Assembly: GCA_024305405.1 (NCBI GenBank)
Contig: JAKNDB010000068.1
Coordinates: 8,051,501-8,115,500 of the forward strand
Source: Dirofilaria immitis
Lineage: Eukaryota; Nematoda; Chromadorea; Rhabditida; Onchocercidae
Length of the DNA stretch: 64,000 nucleotides
Reading direction: 5' to 3'
The notes under the pieces: generated by a model
Database searches by the model: none
Told to the model about the DNA's origin: nothing
The model's input: the letters and a program-made list of their open reading frames with translations, nothing else
Made by a program: the position numbers and the translations under genes
In this document: piece after piece, positions 1 to 18,151 of the stretch
Position numbering within the stretch: the first letter of the stretch is position 1
Layout: each line of letters begins with the position of its first letter

Positions 1-1792
1 TTTAAAAATTTTGGGGATTCAATTTAGAAAAATCTGCGAAAGGAATGAAACAAAATAGAAAACAAGCGTGAAAGATATGTTGGTCATTATTTTTAGTGTA
101 ACTGGTATCATAATAATACTTGAAATCAAAATAATCATGATCAGAACGATTCTGTATATCATTGATGCCGATACTTTCTGCTACAGTTTAAATCAGAAGA
201 AGAAGCGGCAATATTCTTGAATCACTTCAGCATAATATGATTCTTGATAGCAAAAATGCCTACTTTATTTCAAGGATTTTTCATTTAATTTCCGATTAGA
301 TGATTTCAAATTTGGACTACATGATATTTAATTTCAGGAGGTCAGTTACTGTTACTAATTGTAAAACAAATGATTGATAAAAATCAATGAATTGTTGTTT
401 TAACGCTTATTTCAAGTTAAAATTTCAGTTAAAAAATGAAAAAAATTTAAAGATTTTATATTGTTTCTACAACATATCAAATTTCACCTTTTGTCTCATT
501 TTTAGCAAACTTAATTCGGCATAATTTAACAACAACTTTGCTTTATTCATGCTCTCAGATATTACTTAGAGAAAGGAAGTATCAGCAAATGCGCGACATA
601 TATTTCATTTCATAGCATAAAAACGACTTGCAGTACTTTTAATTTGACCAGTCAAACTTCAGCCAGGTATCCATATTCTAAAATATTCCGACATGCTGAC
701 TTTTACCATCCCTTATTGCCCACTTTGCTTCTAAAATCGAGTTTCTTGAAAGAGATATCTATCTGTTGTGCGCATGTTTAAATTATCGCAAGTACTTATC
801 TCGTACATTTAATTCTGTCTGTCACGAAAACCTATAAATAAAATATTGTATTTCTAAGTAATTACATAATCAAAATTCCTTATTGATTAATCATTGTAAT
901 AGATATAAAAGAATGTCTACAGTTTTAGCAATTTCCACCATAAAAACTATTATATATTTGACAATATCTTTAAAGTTATGAAACTTAAGAGTTTTTGAAC
1001 AAAATGAAGTTTGTAAAATCTTCTATGCTTATATATCTAAATTTTACAGAAATTTAACGAAAAATTAATCTTTGGAATTTAAAAAAAATCCGACTAAAAA
1101 GAAAGGGAAAAGTTGAAAGGTTAGATATGAAGATTTAATTTTCAAGAAAAACTGTTCCATATATGTTCATCTAAACATACTTTCCTAATCTCAAATGACA
1201 CTAATCTAAATGTTCTATTCAAACGTTCAGCCTTCTAATCCCATTCATCATTTCTTTGTTAAAAACTTTCTTCCTCATTCTTTTTACTTAATTATTTCAA
1301 TATCAACACACAATTTGTAACAAAAAAGCCTTATATAAAGACACTGAAAATAAACAAAATATAAAAGCAATTTGGGACAATATTTATTGGCGCTAATTTC
1401 TGGCATTCTTTCGCTCATTTTATTCAATTATTAATCTGTCACTCGTCTCAGTTAAATATCAAAACAATACTACCTTGACAGTTTTCTCTGATAAAGAATA
1501 AATCCTCATATAAAGTTGCCCTTACATAATTAATTTACCAACCATGGATATCCATTATTCTTACAAGTGCAGTTTCTTGAAACCCAGAATACCTCATCGA
1601 CAGACAAGACAGAACCATTCCGCGGGAAATTTGAATGTACAGGAAGATGAAATAGATACCGAACCAATCCGTGGGACGACTGGTTGCATTTGGGCTACAT
1701 GATAGTTTGATGTGTGTTGTTAGGAGAAAGCAAGATGGCACAGAACTAGGATGAGCTGCCAAATTTTGGCATTCATGTAAATATTTGCAGAT
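1..1792. other. Intergenic / upstream region of ucr-1
   Basis: AT-rich non-coding sequence with no open frame that has splice signals or resembles a protein. Short frames here are low-complexity chance ORFs. The right end leads into the putative spliced-leader acceptor of the ucr-1 transcript. I see no repeat, RNA gene or mobile element. Confidence 0.6.
1781..1790 (+). promoter_or_regulatory. Putative trans-splice (SL) acceptor of ucr-1
   Basis: The sequence ATATTTGCAG lies two bases before the ATG at 1793. A 3' splice site with no upstream coding exon, placed this close to a start codon, is the usual form of a nematode spliced-leader acceptor. The call rests on position and motif only. Confidence 0.5.
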
Positions 1793-4700
1793 ATGTTGTG
1801 GCGTTCAACATTGTGCACTATCTCCAAAACGCTCATCGCCTCGCAGATCTTGCATTATCCTGTACGTTCCACATTTTAATGTAATTTGTTAAGAAAGTTG
1901 GACCAGTTTTCATAGATATGTAGTATTTAACATTCCCTGATAAGCCTTGATAAGCTGCTTTGTTAATTTTACTTTCTGTCATTAGTAATACATACAGAAA
2001 CAGTATTGGCAATGTCATTTGTTTCTCGCCAACATCATATTTGACTTGAAGCTTTTATAAATGGCATTTTTTATACCATACTCTGTTTCCGGAAATGTGA
2101 TATTATCCTCCTAAAAGTTAGTTAAATAAAGATGCAGCGGAAAACTTAACTTATTCAAGAAATTTAGCTTACTGTTTAACATTATTTAATCACTTGACAT
2201 TCATTTAGCTCAGAACGACAACAGCTTATGTAGCACATGATGTATTAAGTTATGTTTCTGCACCTGAAATTACGTCTTTGAAGAACGGATTTCGCATTGT
2301 TACCGAAACTAACGAACGACCAACTGTCGCCGTAAGTAATGTTTTTACTTACTCGAGATTCTAGAATTTGTAAATGTGACCATATTTTATATATATAATC
2401 AGTTCGCACTTTTTATCATAACGTTGATATTGATTATTAATTTCTTTCCCACAACATTTATGTTTTATTCATCGCAGCAAATGCTTATTATAGAGCAGCA
2501 TAATTCCAAAAGTTAGAATATGTTTGGAAAGATTACAGATTGGCGTTTGGATCGATTCTGGAAGTCGCTTTGAAAATGATGTGAACAATGGAATTGCAAA
2601 TTTCTTGGAGCACATGTTGTACCGTGTATGTTTATGTTTGGCTTTAATGTTCTTTGATATTGCTGTATTTAAAAGAAATGTTCTCATTTTGAATTGAATA
2701 TTTTTATAGGGCACAGGAAAACGATCACAGACAGACCTAGAGACAGAATTGGAGAAGATTGGCGCAAGATTTGATTCATATACTTCCAGAGAGCATAATG
2801 CGTTTTATATACAGTGCACTGCTAAAGATGTAGAAAATGGTAATTTAAAAATATGGAAGAAATGAAAATTCTTCGCAATATACGAAGAGATAGATTAAAT
2901 TTTTTTCAACTATTAAAAAATGTTTGTATTCATTTCAGTAGCAGAACTGTTGGCCGATGTGCTACAGAACGCTAAATTAGATCAAGCGACTTTGGAAACG
3001 GAACGTACCAGGATTCTGTATCAAATAAATAAAGCATCGGAAGATCCCAGTGAAGTAGTTTTTGATTATCTTCACGATGCTGCTTTCCAGGGAACACCTA
3101 TGGCAAAATCTATCTATGGTACGGAGGAGACAGTTAGGTAATTTGATATGTTGTAGATATTTGCTTCTTTTACGGACAATATCAAATGGTAAGGAAAACG
3201 AGCTTGTTTCTAAGACGGCATGTATATCACATGTGTTCATCAAGGTTATTTCTGGTCATAAAGAAGAAAATGATTAAAAAAATAAAATTTTGTAAGGACA
3301 AGAGAAAATAAAATTTGCAGGAATTTGACACAGAATGATTTGCGCAAATATATAGATGTTCAATATAGACCATCTCGAATGGTGCTAAGTGCAGTTGGTA
3401 ATATTGAGCATTCCAAGATCGTAGATCTTGCTGAACGATATTTTGGTAACCTCACAATTGGTCAGTCAGGAAGTGCTCGTAATTCAAAAGGAGTTCGTTT
3501 CACGGGAAGCGAAGTAATTTTTAACCTCATGATTGCATAACGAACTTCGTATATATTTTGAATATTAGACATCAGAAAAGGACTTCTTATACTGGGAAAT
3601 TTTTCATAACTCATAGATGTGCAGTCTTGGCAGGATTATTCGTTGGATTTTACTTATTTAATTAATATTATTGTTTCAGTTCCTGTATCGGAATGACAAT
3701 ATACCTTTCATGTACGGCGCGTTGGCAGTTGAAGGTGTTAGTTTCAATCATCTCGATGCTATTCCATTAAAAGTTGCAAGCACGGTAAGCCAGTCTAACG
3801 AGGACTAAGATTGTAAAACGCTTAGCACTAGCAGGCAAATATTGCTGCAAATTCAGGAAAAAGATTTCTATGCCAAAAAACATAGCAAATTTTTTTCAAA
3901 TGCATTTTCAGATGATTGGTGATTGGAATTGCACACAGTTATCATCAACTAATGCTGCCACTGCTGTTGCGCAAAAAATTTCGGTAGGATATGGTGTGCA
4001 TCAGTTAAAGTCGTTTTCCATCAATTATAGCGACTGCGGTTTATTTGGATTCTATATCGTTATGAATGGTGTTGATGTAGCATCCACAACATTCGGTATG
4101 AAAGAAGTTATTCGGGGTTGGTGAGTATTATTTGACTTGGATTAGCAGTTTCTAATTAGACTGCATCGTATTGATTCTGGTTAATAAAATTTAATTAAAT
4201 GCTTAAGTGATAATGAAGAGGTTTATTCTAAATGAACAAATTTCAATAACAAAGTCATTAAGTGTGCATGATTCACTTAAGATGACGTTTGAAGACATGC
4301 ATATTTTTAAGGCTTAAAAAATTGACTTGAATGTAAACGTACGAAAAAATTGTTGGACTTTTCGTTGTTTAAGGAAAAAATTGGCAGTAGGAGTATCTGA
4401 AGAAGAGATTGAACGAGGTAAGAATATGTATAAAACAGTTGTATTTTCGTCATTGGAATCAAATGTTACACGTGCTGATGATATTGCTAAACAGGTATGT
4501 AAAATATTTCTAATTGAACTATTAGTTCTATCGTATCTTGCGGCATTTGTTGTTTCAATCACTAATTTTCTAGTATTTGTGGAGTTAAACGATAATAAAT
4601 TACAAAAAAAAATACATCGTAATGAATGCGTATCATAAAGTTCGGTTTTTTAATTGAATAGAATATTCTTTGTAGGTCCTTTATTCTGGCACCGTCCAAT

Positions 4701-4983
4701 CGTTGTCTGATCTTGAAAATGCTATTGAAAATGTGAATAAGGAAGCGATAAGTGAAGCTATGAACGAACATGTCTATGATCGAGATCTTGCAATTGCAGG
4801 AATTGGTATGAAGACTTACTTTTTTTTAGTAAATTGCTGTAAATCAAATTTATATAGTGTAATTTATGAATTTTTTAATATCCTTTGCAAATAAAGCTTC
4901 AGATCTATTTTTTTACAGGACGCACCGAAGCATGGCCAGATTACTACCAAATGAGAATAGGCATGAGTTCTTGGCGGTTATAA
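1793..4983 (+). CDS. ucr-1: Cytochrome bc1 complex core protein 1 (MPP-beta-like, non-catalytic)
   Basis: Eleven phase-consistent exons: 1793-1861, 2209-2331, 2539-2625, 2710-2839, 2939-3137, 3321-3513, 3680-3784, 3912-4120, 4374-4494, 4676-4805 and 4919-4983. They give 476 residues, the usual size of M16-family core proteins. The N-terminus (MLWRSTLCTISKTLIASQ) is a typical mitochondrial presequence without acidic residues. Exons 3-4 carry the position of the M16 zinc motif HxxEH, but here it reads NFLEH, so the first histidine is lost. The distal glutamate helix (MPP has an EMQEVE-like sequence) reads INKASE. These changes are known in complex III core proteins and argue against an active processing peptidase. 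The segment EVVFDYLHDAAFQGTP is highly family-specific. The protein would sit on the matrix side of complex III. The next gene downstream encodes another complex III subunit. MPP-beta is the alternative identity, less likely given the lost ligand. Confidence 0.9.
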
Positions 4984-5079
4984 AGTAGTAACCTGATTAT
5001 TTATTATCTCTTTCTGGTATTCTAATAGTATTGCTGTTCTTTATTATCTCTTTGTTACAGAAATTTTTATTGTAACGAG

Positions 5080-5085
5080 AATAAA
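5080..5085 (+). terminator. Polyadenylation signal of ucr-1 (AATAAA)
   Basis: AATAAA about 100 bases after the ucr-1 stop, in a T-rich setting. It fits a cleavage/polyadenylation signal between ucr-1 and isp-1. Motif evidence only. Confidence 0.45.
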
Positions 5086-5289
5086 TGTTGTAATTTTATG
5101 CTTACTGCTATAGGTTCTGTCGTATTTTTCTCTCTCTATTAAAAGAACGTATAAATATTATCAGACTTTGAAGGATTTCTTGATTTTATTTGTTTGCGAC
5201 CATTCTTATATTTAAAAATTTTCTGAAATATATTGTTTAAATTTTTGCTTTTTTTCATTTATTTTTATGTATGCAGGAATCATCTAAAT

Positions 5290-5299
5290 TACAATTCAG
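5290..5299 (+). promoter_or_regulatory. Putative trans-splice acceptor of isp-1
   Basis: TACAATTCAG ends 15 bases before the isp-1 ATG and about 215 bases after the ucr-1 poly(A) signal. This spacing and order fit a downstream operon gene receiving a spliced leader, but an independent promoter between the genes cannot be excluded. Confidence 0.4.
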
Positions 5300-5314
5300 G
5301 TGCTGCTAAAAATT

Positions 5315-7243
5315 ATGGCAACTTTGGTGAGGTCTCATCAAGTAGCTTTAAAAGGGTAATTTTTATAATTGCAGTTTCTTTTTCAGCTATGACTTTGACA
5401 ATAAGATTGGTGTTTCTAGAACATAGAAATATTTCTGCTCTATATACTATGTCAAAGTGATATTTAAAAGAAGAAACATTATTAAAATAATTGTGCAAAG
5501 AAAACATTTTTTATAATTTGGTTTTACTTCAGGTGTGTGGCGGTCAAGCAAATGGATGTTTGCAAATACCAGTCCCCACAAAAAACAAAAGTGACACAGT
5601 TCCAGTGGTATTGTCTAACCGAAATTCAAGACTAAGTATTTCAGTCTCAAGTTACATGCTGTCTGCTATATCTGTTAAACCAATTGTGGGTTAGTGAAAA
5701 GCCTTGATTAATTATGCTTTACATGAGCATAATGGAATAATTTTAGTTATGGTTCTTGCTGAATGTTTTATGGAATGTTTTATTGTCCTTAAATCCAAGA
5801 ATATTCACTTTTTAGTTCGAAACTCTTACAAATACGACAAACTATATTTTAAATATAGAGAAATGTGAAATTTCGTGAATCTCATGTTCAGTGATTGCAT
5901 ATTATTTCATTAGTAGTGATACATTTTATTTCGCTTTTCTCTAGTAGCATCACACCATTCAATTCACACCGATATATCGTTTCCGAAATATGGTAAGAGT
6001 GAACGATCTAAGGCAGCTAATGACTCAACAAAATCAGCCAGAGATACTGAGGATTATCGCCGCGCAACGGCTCAGGGATTGCTGTTCGGAGGTCGAGTCA
6101 TTTCCAGTTCATTGGAATTTTGCGAATGCTTCTAAAATTTCTTTCCTTCATAAACTTTTTATAATATTCTTAATGACAATTTACAGTAAACGGAGCAGTT
6201 TATCTCTATATGGCTACGAAGTTTGTACAATCACTTGTTACTTACAAAAGTATGCCAGCCGATCAATTAGCTATGGCAAATACGGAAATTGATCTGAACG
6301 AAATCCCTGAAGGGCAGGTAAGATCGAACTTGGAACTTTATAAACATATTCTTGTGCTTGATAAATCTCCTTTAAATGTTATCCATTTTACTAGGTTCGA
6401 GAAAATCCTATGTTTTCCAAGTGTATTACAGTCTATTTGAAATGATAAAATAAGAATTAATTTTAGAGCACAGTCATTATTGTATTTGAACATTCTTCAT
6501 CGGTAACAAATCTTGAAAGTTGATTTTTCGAATATTTATTTGGTTTTTCCGACATAACTAAAATGGTATTCTTTTTTATAAAATATATTCATTAGAACTC
6601 TTTTTCAAATTTTAGTGCAAAACCTATACTTGGCGCGGAAAACCATTGTTTGTAGCTCATCGTACTCAAGATGATATCGGAAGAGCGAAAAATGTTAATT
6701 TAAGCGAATTACGTGATCCACAGACTGACGATGAACGAGTAAAGAAAGATGAATGGCTTGTAACTATAGGTGTTTGTCCTCATCTTGGATGTGTCCCGAT
6801 TGGTTTGAGCATTTGCAATATTATGAAAAATTTTTATTTTTAAAGAAAAATTCAGTAACCAGTTTCAGTTAACGAATTAAATATAGTTGGTAGTAGAAAT
6901 GGTTGTCCTACTTCATGTGGTGAAAAAATGCTATAATTTATTATATTGCCACCCTGCAATGTTGCGGTGAAAAATTAGGGGACTGATATATACCTTGGCA
7001 GATATGCAAGCAGTTCTCCGAATAGTTAAAAAATAAGAAGAATATATAAGAGAAAAGTGAATTATTATTAATTAATCACTTTTATTTGCAGCAGGAAAAG
7101 GAGATTTCGGCGGTTATTACTGCCCTTGCCATGGTTCTACATTTGATACTTCCGGTCGTATACGTCTGGGGCCCGCTCCAAATAATCTTGAAGTTCCACC
7201 CTACCAAATCACTGATAACAACAAATTAATTGTTGGTGACTGA
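5315..7243 (+). CDS. isp-1: Rieske iron-sulphur protein of complex III (paralogue 1)
   Basis: Exons 5315-5355, 5533-5689, 5945-6091, 6187-6317, 6616-6802 and 7092-7243, about 271 residues. Order: basic presequence ([13 protein letters not shown]), matrix segment starting HTDISFPKY, a membrane helix (exons 3-4), hinge, then the Rieske head. Cluster box I is CPHLGC (end of exon 5) and box II is CPCHGSTFD (exon 6). Both histidines, both cluster cysteines and the disulphide cysteines are present. The protein passes electrons from ubiquinol to cytochrome c1 at the inner membrane. Oddities: box I has Pro where most mitochondrial proteins have Thr, and box II has Phe where Tyr is usual. Exon 1 ends two bases into a codon while exon 2 starts in phase 0; one extra G in the GGG at 5354-5356 would fix this, so a sequence error is likely (another donor at 5342 is possible). 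Confidence 0.93.
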
Positions 7244-7271
7244 TTTATCGGGAAGAGCTCAGAACTATACG

Positions 7272-7277
7272 AATAAA
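7272..7277 (+). terminator. Polyadenylation signal of isp-1 (AATAAA)
   Basis: AATAAA about 30 bases after the isp-1 stop, in a suitable AT-rich context. Motif evidence only. Confidence 0.45.
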
Positions 7278-8966
7278 ATTTTGTTCTTGAATTTGCGTTT
7301 TCATAGCTGCGAGATTTTGAAAGGATAATGAAACTTTTGAATGAAAGGCAAAAGTATTAGTGCTTTTTATTTATTATCATCTTAGCGGTTTAGGTATATC
7401 TCTTCATGTGCTTGATTTGTCCACTTCTTTTTCATTTTCATATTCGGATGACTTGACCTCTTGCTTCCATTTTATACCATTCGTCATTGCATCTGATTTA
7501 TATCCTTATTGTATTAAAAACTCTCAATATTAATTAAACTAATTTTTATATTGCATTTTGTTAGTCTCTCAAATTTACAATGTAATTTTCTTTTCGTTAA
7601 AGGTGTGATATATACATATATATATATATCATGCACGTGCCTCGCGCGTGGATTTAACGCATGGGTCCTTTTAAATAGTTGGAGACGGATAATTTGCATA
7701 AAGAGGTCGGTAATAAGTTATTGCTTCACATTGTTGCACGGAATAGAAAGTCCGTCTGCTCGTTGTGTTCTTAGTTAAAACTTGTTTCTGCTATCGAAGA
7801 GATAAAGGGTTGGGTTGAAATGCTATTGCAATTCAGTGGCATGATTTCTTTGGAGGAGTTCATATCATATAATGTGCAGACGGGAAATCGTGTTTTGTAC
7901 AGTGGAATGCGCTGCTGTTAGCGTGTGTCAGCAATGATATTATATAAGTGTCAAGTGGATACTTCTGTTTCGCTTTTATTAGAATCATCTGTCGGTTGTT
8001 AACATCGATTTCTTTTTGTCGTTTATTCGCTTTAGATTGTTTGTTTGTATTGTTAAATCTTCTAGTTGATAACTTGGTATATGTTCATTAGTTCCGTATC
8101 TGTTGTTCGACAATTTTATGATAAAGTGCTAGTACTTATCTAATTTTCGCCGTGGATTATCTCGCCACGTATTTGATATAGATGAGTTTATGGCATCCAT
8201 TGCTTATTTATGAATTTCTAACATTCTATTGCATCAGCATGGCGAGCATTTTAACGTCTCGTGAATTCGAAATATACTGAGCGGCGTAATGTGCATGGAC
8301 TGATAGAAAATTTGAGGATGACGTTCCAGATTTAGGGAATTCTTACACGTTAACAAAAGCATTCATATAACATATGTATTCTCTGCGTTAGTAATTTCAA
8401 CATCACTGCTACTTCAATCAGCTAAATCAATTTAAGAAATGCTTTGTTACTGTTGTATTCTCCGACTTATCTTGCATATTATCCTATTTCGAAAACATAT
8501 TCTATGCTATCATATATCGAAAGGAAATACTGATGCGTAAGAAATCTATCTTTGGCGAGTATCTTTTTTGTACCATTTTTCTGTTCTGGATTTCTCCGTG
8601 TCGTTTTTTTAATATGTGTACATATCTTAAATAATTATTTTTATAATATTATCAACAACAAAGAACAATACCAATATTGCTGAATTATACAATTTATTTG
8701 GTTGTGGCGAGAAGTTAGTGAGTAAAGAAATATTGTTTCCTGAAGTATACTGAAAAATAATTTATTAGCTTGAAAATTCGAGTGTTATCTGGCAAGAATA
8801 CAGCATTGAATAAATGCAAAAATTCATTGAAATATTCGAGAGGCGAAAGACAAAGCGCATTTTTTAATTATTGTCACCAATGAAATCTTTGTTAACAGTT
8901 CTTCCAAATATTAATGCATCTGATTGATATATGGATATAGTGGTGAATAGTCGCCAAAGAAACTTT

Positions 8967-9034
8967 TGAACTTAGATACGTTCAAAAAGTGTGGGAAACT
9001 TGAATTTAGATGCATTCAAACAATGTGGGAAGGA
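8967..9034. repeat. Imperfect 34-base tandem duplication (two copies)
   Basis: Copies at 8967-9000 and 9001-9034 both follow the pattern TGAA-TTAGAT-ATTCAA-TGTGGGAA with a few substitutions. It is a small local duplication in intergenic DNA with no sign of function. Confidence 0.6.
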
Positions 9035-10107
9035 AACAGTGAAATCAAAAAAAACCCATATAAAATGTTTAAAAGATTGGTAGTTGTAAGTCAGATCACT
9101 CTCTGTATTGTGCTCGAATAAGATAATCTATATTCATAAGTTCCTCTAGAAAAAACAATTATTAATTATAATTAAAATTCATAAATGTATTTTTTGTGAA
9201 TTTTGTTTAGAAAATTAGCAGTTGTAAGTCAGATCATTCTCCCAAGACGCTTCGTATTTGCCACATTAATGTAATTCTGATCATTAACTTTCCTGGACGA
9301 AACTGATCTTGACATTAGATATTTGCATTTATAAATGTACAAATATATGTTTATATATATACATATTCATACCTATATGTGTATCTATAGTTTTTTAAAA
9401 TGATATAAGATGATTTATTTTATAATGTGCTTATTGTTATTAGACTTTTTGAAAATTATCTATCGACGTCATATATTTGGGGTACAATCATGTTCGGTTT
9501 TTGCTCTCCTTGGTAATAGCCATTCTCTTTGCTAAATATTATTACATTCATTAGATTGCTGTGTCTGTTTCCGTCAGTACAATTACGTACTATAAATTAA
9601 TTTTTCAGATTGCCCATATTGGCAAAATTAGATGCTAGAGGTGTCTGTGAGACCTAATACGGTCTGATCGTTACTTTTATGGTTATTTTTTTATTAAATA
9701 TGTTAAACAAGAAAGTAAGCAACAGCAGTAAAACGCTTCGGACTTGTCATTTATCATATTAGTAATGCGTAACTATATATTTAATTAAATAGTTTATGTG
9801 CCGTTTTTATGACGCTACTTGAAGTTACAATTTAAAGTTCACGTGTTCTTTATTTAATTAATACTACTTTTCATTTAATAGAGAGTAATATTAAAGACAC
9901 ATTCCGATTTCACTATTGACCACCTAATAATATTGACATTTCCTTAATCATAACGATTCATTCCAGCTTTTATATATTTCCAAATAAATTCTATTTATTT
10001 CATAAATTTCTTAAATTCTATTTATTTCATATATTTCTAGCTCACATAAAATTTTAGCGAAACAAAAAAATCTAAAGATCATTGTAAACGTTACTTGAGG
10101 ATGCGTG

Positions 10108-15244
<5,137 letters not shown>

Positions 15245-17081
15245 TTGATACTTTCTAATTTTTAAGATTTCATCACGAAATGATTTCTTTTTCCTCCCAT
15301 TAATTTAAAGTATAGATATGAAGTTTTTCCCTACTTGGCCAGAAAATTTCAACTTATTCAGCGTCAAAAATTTAATCATCAGAAATCAATCCTATGTGCT
15401 GAATCGTTAGGAATTAATTTTAAAGACATGAACAATTGTTAATAAATTTATAGTTTTCGTCTCTTATTAATTTCTTACTCTTTTAAACTCATCAATATTT
15501 TTTAAATTAAGGAAAAAACCAATGTGAATTATTATTTATCATTTCTGAATTGAAAATCCATATTTTTATGAATGATCTATTATGGTAAATTTTGTTGTTA
15601 AATATTTCATTATCTATTCTGTGATTGAGGAAACTCGATCTTATCGATATGTCTTGAGTATTTGAATTTTAATGTTACGAAGAGATTTAACAAGTGTAAT
15701 AATATTTCATATAAACTGAAATATTGCGAAATATTCTGTTTGCTTTCGAAAAATATTGGATCTTTCTAGTCGACCTACAAAATTTTGAATTTGAAAAATA
15801 TTCAACGTTAGAAACGAAGGAATTGTGGTGTGACGAAAAAAAAATAATTATGAATAGTTGCTATATATTTTAGTTCGATTGAACTTACATTTGTCCATTT
15901 TTCTGGAAAAAGACATAACTGATATTTGATTTTCTCGTTATCATTCATCGAAATAAATTTTCGTATTTTTCTTCCGGTGCGGGTATTGCTTTCCTAGCAT
16001 GCTTATCTTTTGTTGATATATACATATTGGCTCTAAGACTTCTTGTGTACGTAAGATCTAAATAATTTGTATTTAAATCATTAAAACGAATGTTTTGTGA
16101 ACAATTTAGCTGTTTAAATGATCTTTTAAAGACTGTTCAATACTATATAGCACATATTGGGAGTTATCCTGTCCTACTGCTTATTACTTAACCGTTTCAA
16201 TTTGTTTGCTTAATTGTTGGAGAAATACTTTGTTGTATATTTGTTAGAATACTATAGAATGGGAGAGCTTCCATTATAATATTTGCTTCAACTTACGATT
16301 TTTACAAAGCATGCTTTTTTGTCTTTTATTAGATTCCTAGTCTATGCTCAAAATACGGATTCTTTTAAATACGGCACATTCATAATGTGGTTGCTCTGTT
16401 CTTTTTTTTTCTGTAATTCTCCATTTTTTACTATTTTCCTGCTATAATAAATAGGCGCATTTGATTGCGAATGCTCTTTTGGACAGCAATACCATGACTA
16501 TATTGAACTATCAGTTAGTTACTCATCATCTGATGTTATTTTTAAAGTTACGACCACATGTAATGATAGTTATTTTCTTTTGTACGATATTAGACGCGTG
16601 AAATTTTGTGAGATAAAAAAAAATACCCAAGTAAAAATCTTGATTTTCCCAAAGAACTAGATCCTCACCAGTTTTATGATAGTATGGCATGGTATCTGAT
16701 GGGTTTTCCAGAATACACCTAATCAAAAATTTCACCATAATTTTTAATTTTTTTACAACGAATCAGAAGAAATTTCTGTCAGAATTTTCATACTATTTCC
16801 TCTTCAATGGTAATTTCAAGTCATTCAAAATCATTTATATGCTCAAAAATCTTTAATTATTCAGAAATTTTTGACGACCTTTTAAATTTCGTAATACTTC
16901 TAGAGATGAGAACTTCTACATTAAGTTATCGAACTTCACTTATTCCTTTCAACAATTCGGAATGGCTCTGGAAGAAATAGAGTTTGGCTGCTTTTATTTT
17001 TGTCTATGTATCTGTTTAAAATTTGTATGGTAAATATATCTCGCTACACAGCTTTCTTGTTTAACGTCTTAAATTTTCAGA
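15245..17081. other. Intergenic region between the R3H gene and mrpl-18
   Basis: About 1.8 kb of AT-rich sequence with no supported exon. The short minus-strand open frame near 16526-16738 has no domain and no splice context. The right end is the TTTTCAG acceptor just before the mrpl-18 ATG. Confidence 0.6.
17074..17080 (+). promoter_or_regulatory. Putative trans-splice acceptor of mrpl-18
   Basis: A perfect nematode acceptor, TTTTCAG, ends one base before the ATG at 17082 with no upstream coding exon. This placement is typical for SL1 addition. Confidence 0.6.
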
Positions 17082-17922
17082 ATGACACGTTTACGACTGT
17101 TGACGAAATTTGTCAACAGAAATCCTCGGAACATTGAACAACTCGGCCTCCAACCCTATCCGGTAGGCTATGGATTGAATATTGATCGACAAAAATATTC
17201 ATTTATATATAGGTGAACCCATATTTCTGATTACATAAATTCCTTCAAGAACGTCCATTTAACTTAGTAAGCATTGCAAATAATCAATTTTCTGAATTCT
17301 TTTAAATTCTCAACTTTTCAGGGCAAATTTCGAGCGACACCGACGGTATGTTGAAGGTTACATTGAACATTATAAAGAGGGCACTATATTAACAGCATCT
17401 TCACGTGAAAAACAAATTTCTGCACAGCTTTTTAAGTTCGTTAATTAAATTGTGAATATAAACTGAATTGACAAGAATCCTTTTCGATTCAAAAAATCTC
17501 ATTTTTTTAGTCGTCTTTTGGAAGATGTTAACTATGGCTTAAAATTTTTCAGTCTTTCTGACGTTTCTGCTTGTGCAAGCATTGGCCGTATACTCGGCTT
17601 AAGATGTGCGATGGCCGGAATACATTTCTTGCAAGCTATTGATATGAAAGATATCGAAAGGAGTGCACATGTAAGTCGCTTTTGCGAAAAATTTTAATTT
17701 CCATTTTTTTTAATATATATATGAGATAATAATGCACACAGATAAAGCTCGCTATCTCCATCAGTATAAAATTTTATAGACATCTGCATTTTTGGTGCCT
17801 TGACAGAAAGTGGAGTTAAATTTGGAGAACCGCAGCCCACCCCGCACACTTTCGAAGTTGATCCTGAATTAACTTACGACCGCTATGAAATACAACATAC
17901 TCGCGAAGATAACATTGAGTAG
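17082..17922 (+). CDS. mrpl-18: Mitochondrial large-subunit ribosomal protein uL18m
   Basis: Exons 17082-17212, 17322-17435, 17553-about 17670 and about 17780-17922, about 168 residues. The basic N-terminus contains NRNPRNIEQL, which matches the NRNPRNLE signature of metazoan MRPL18. It is followed by the uL18 fold: RRYVEGYIEHYKEGTIL, ASSREKQISAQLF, then ACASIGRILGLRCAMAGIHF. The last exon carries GALTESGVKFGEPQPTP. uL18m helps anchor 5S rRNA or its substitute in the mitochondrial central protuberance. The join of exons 3 and 4 is off by one base with the best donor (17671); a weak donor at 17675 or a missing base would repair it. The gene converges on dss-1, whose stop lies 230 bases away on the other strand. 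Confidence 0.88.
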
Positions 17923-18151
17923 AATGTGGAAATAATAGATGTTCATTTTAAATTCAATACAGTCATAGAACCATATTTAATAAATTCTGACAAATGAAAT
18001 TTTTCGTTAAATATAGTTTTTGATAAAAATTCATTTATCTATGCATTAAATTTATGACTTCTTGGATTAGAAAGAAAGAGATTCATGTCACAAGATAAAA
18101 AAACTTATTTGGAAATTGAAAATTAATGGACCATCAATATTATGATATCAA

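Larger units (their letters stand above)
7244..10107. other. Intergenic region between isp-1 and the R3H gene
   Basis: About 2.9 kb with no exon I can support. It holds an AT dinucleotide run near 7609-7630, an imperfect 34-base tandem duplication at 8967-9034, and a 21-base near-repeat at 9082-9102 and 9220-9240. The promoter of the R3H gene should lie here but no specific element is recognisable. Confidence 0.6.

Noticed and set aside
2977..3243. 88-codon minus-strand frame over ucr-1 exon 5
   Set aside because: It is the shadow of a conserved plus-strand exon with correct splice sites and phase.
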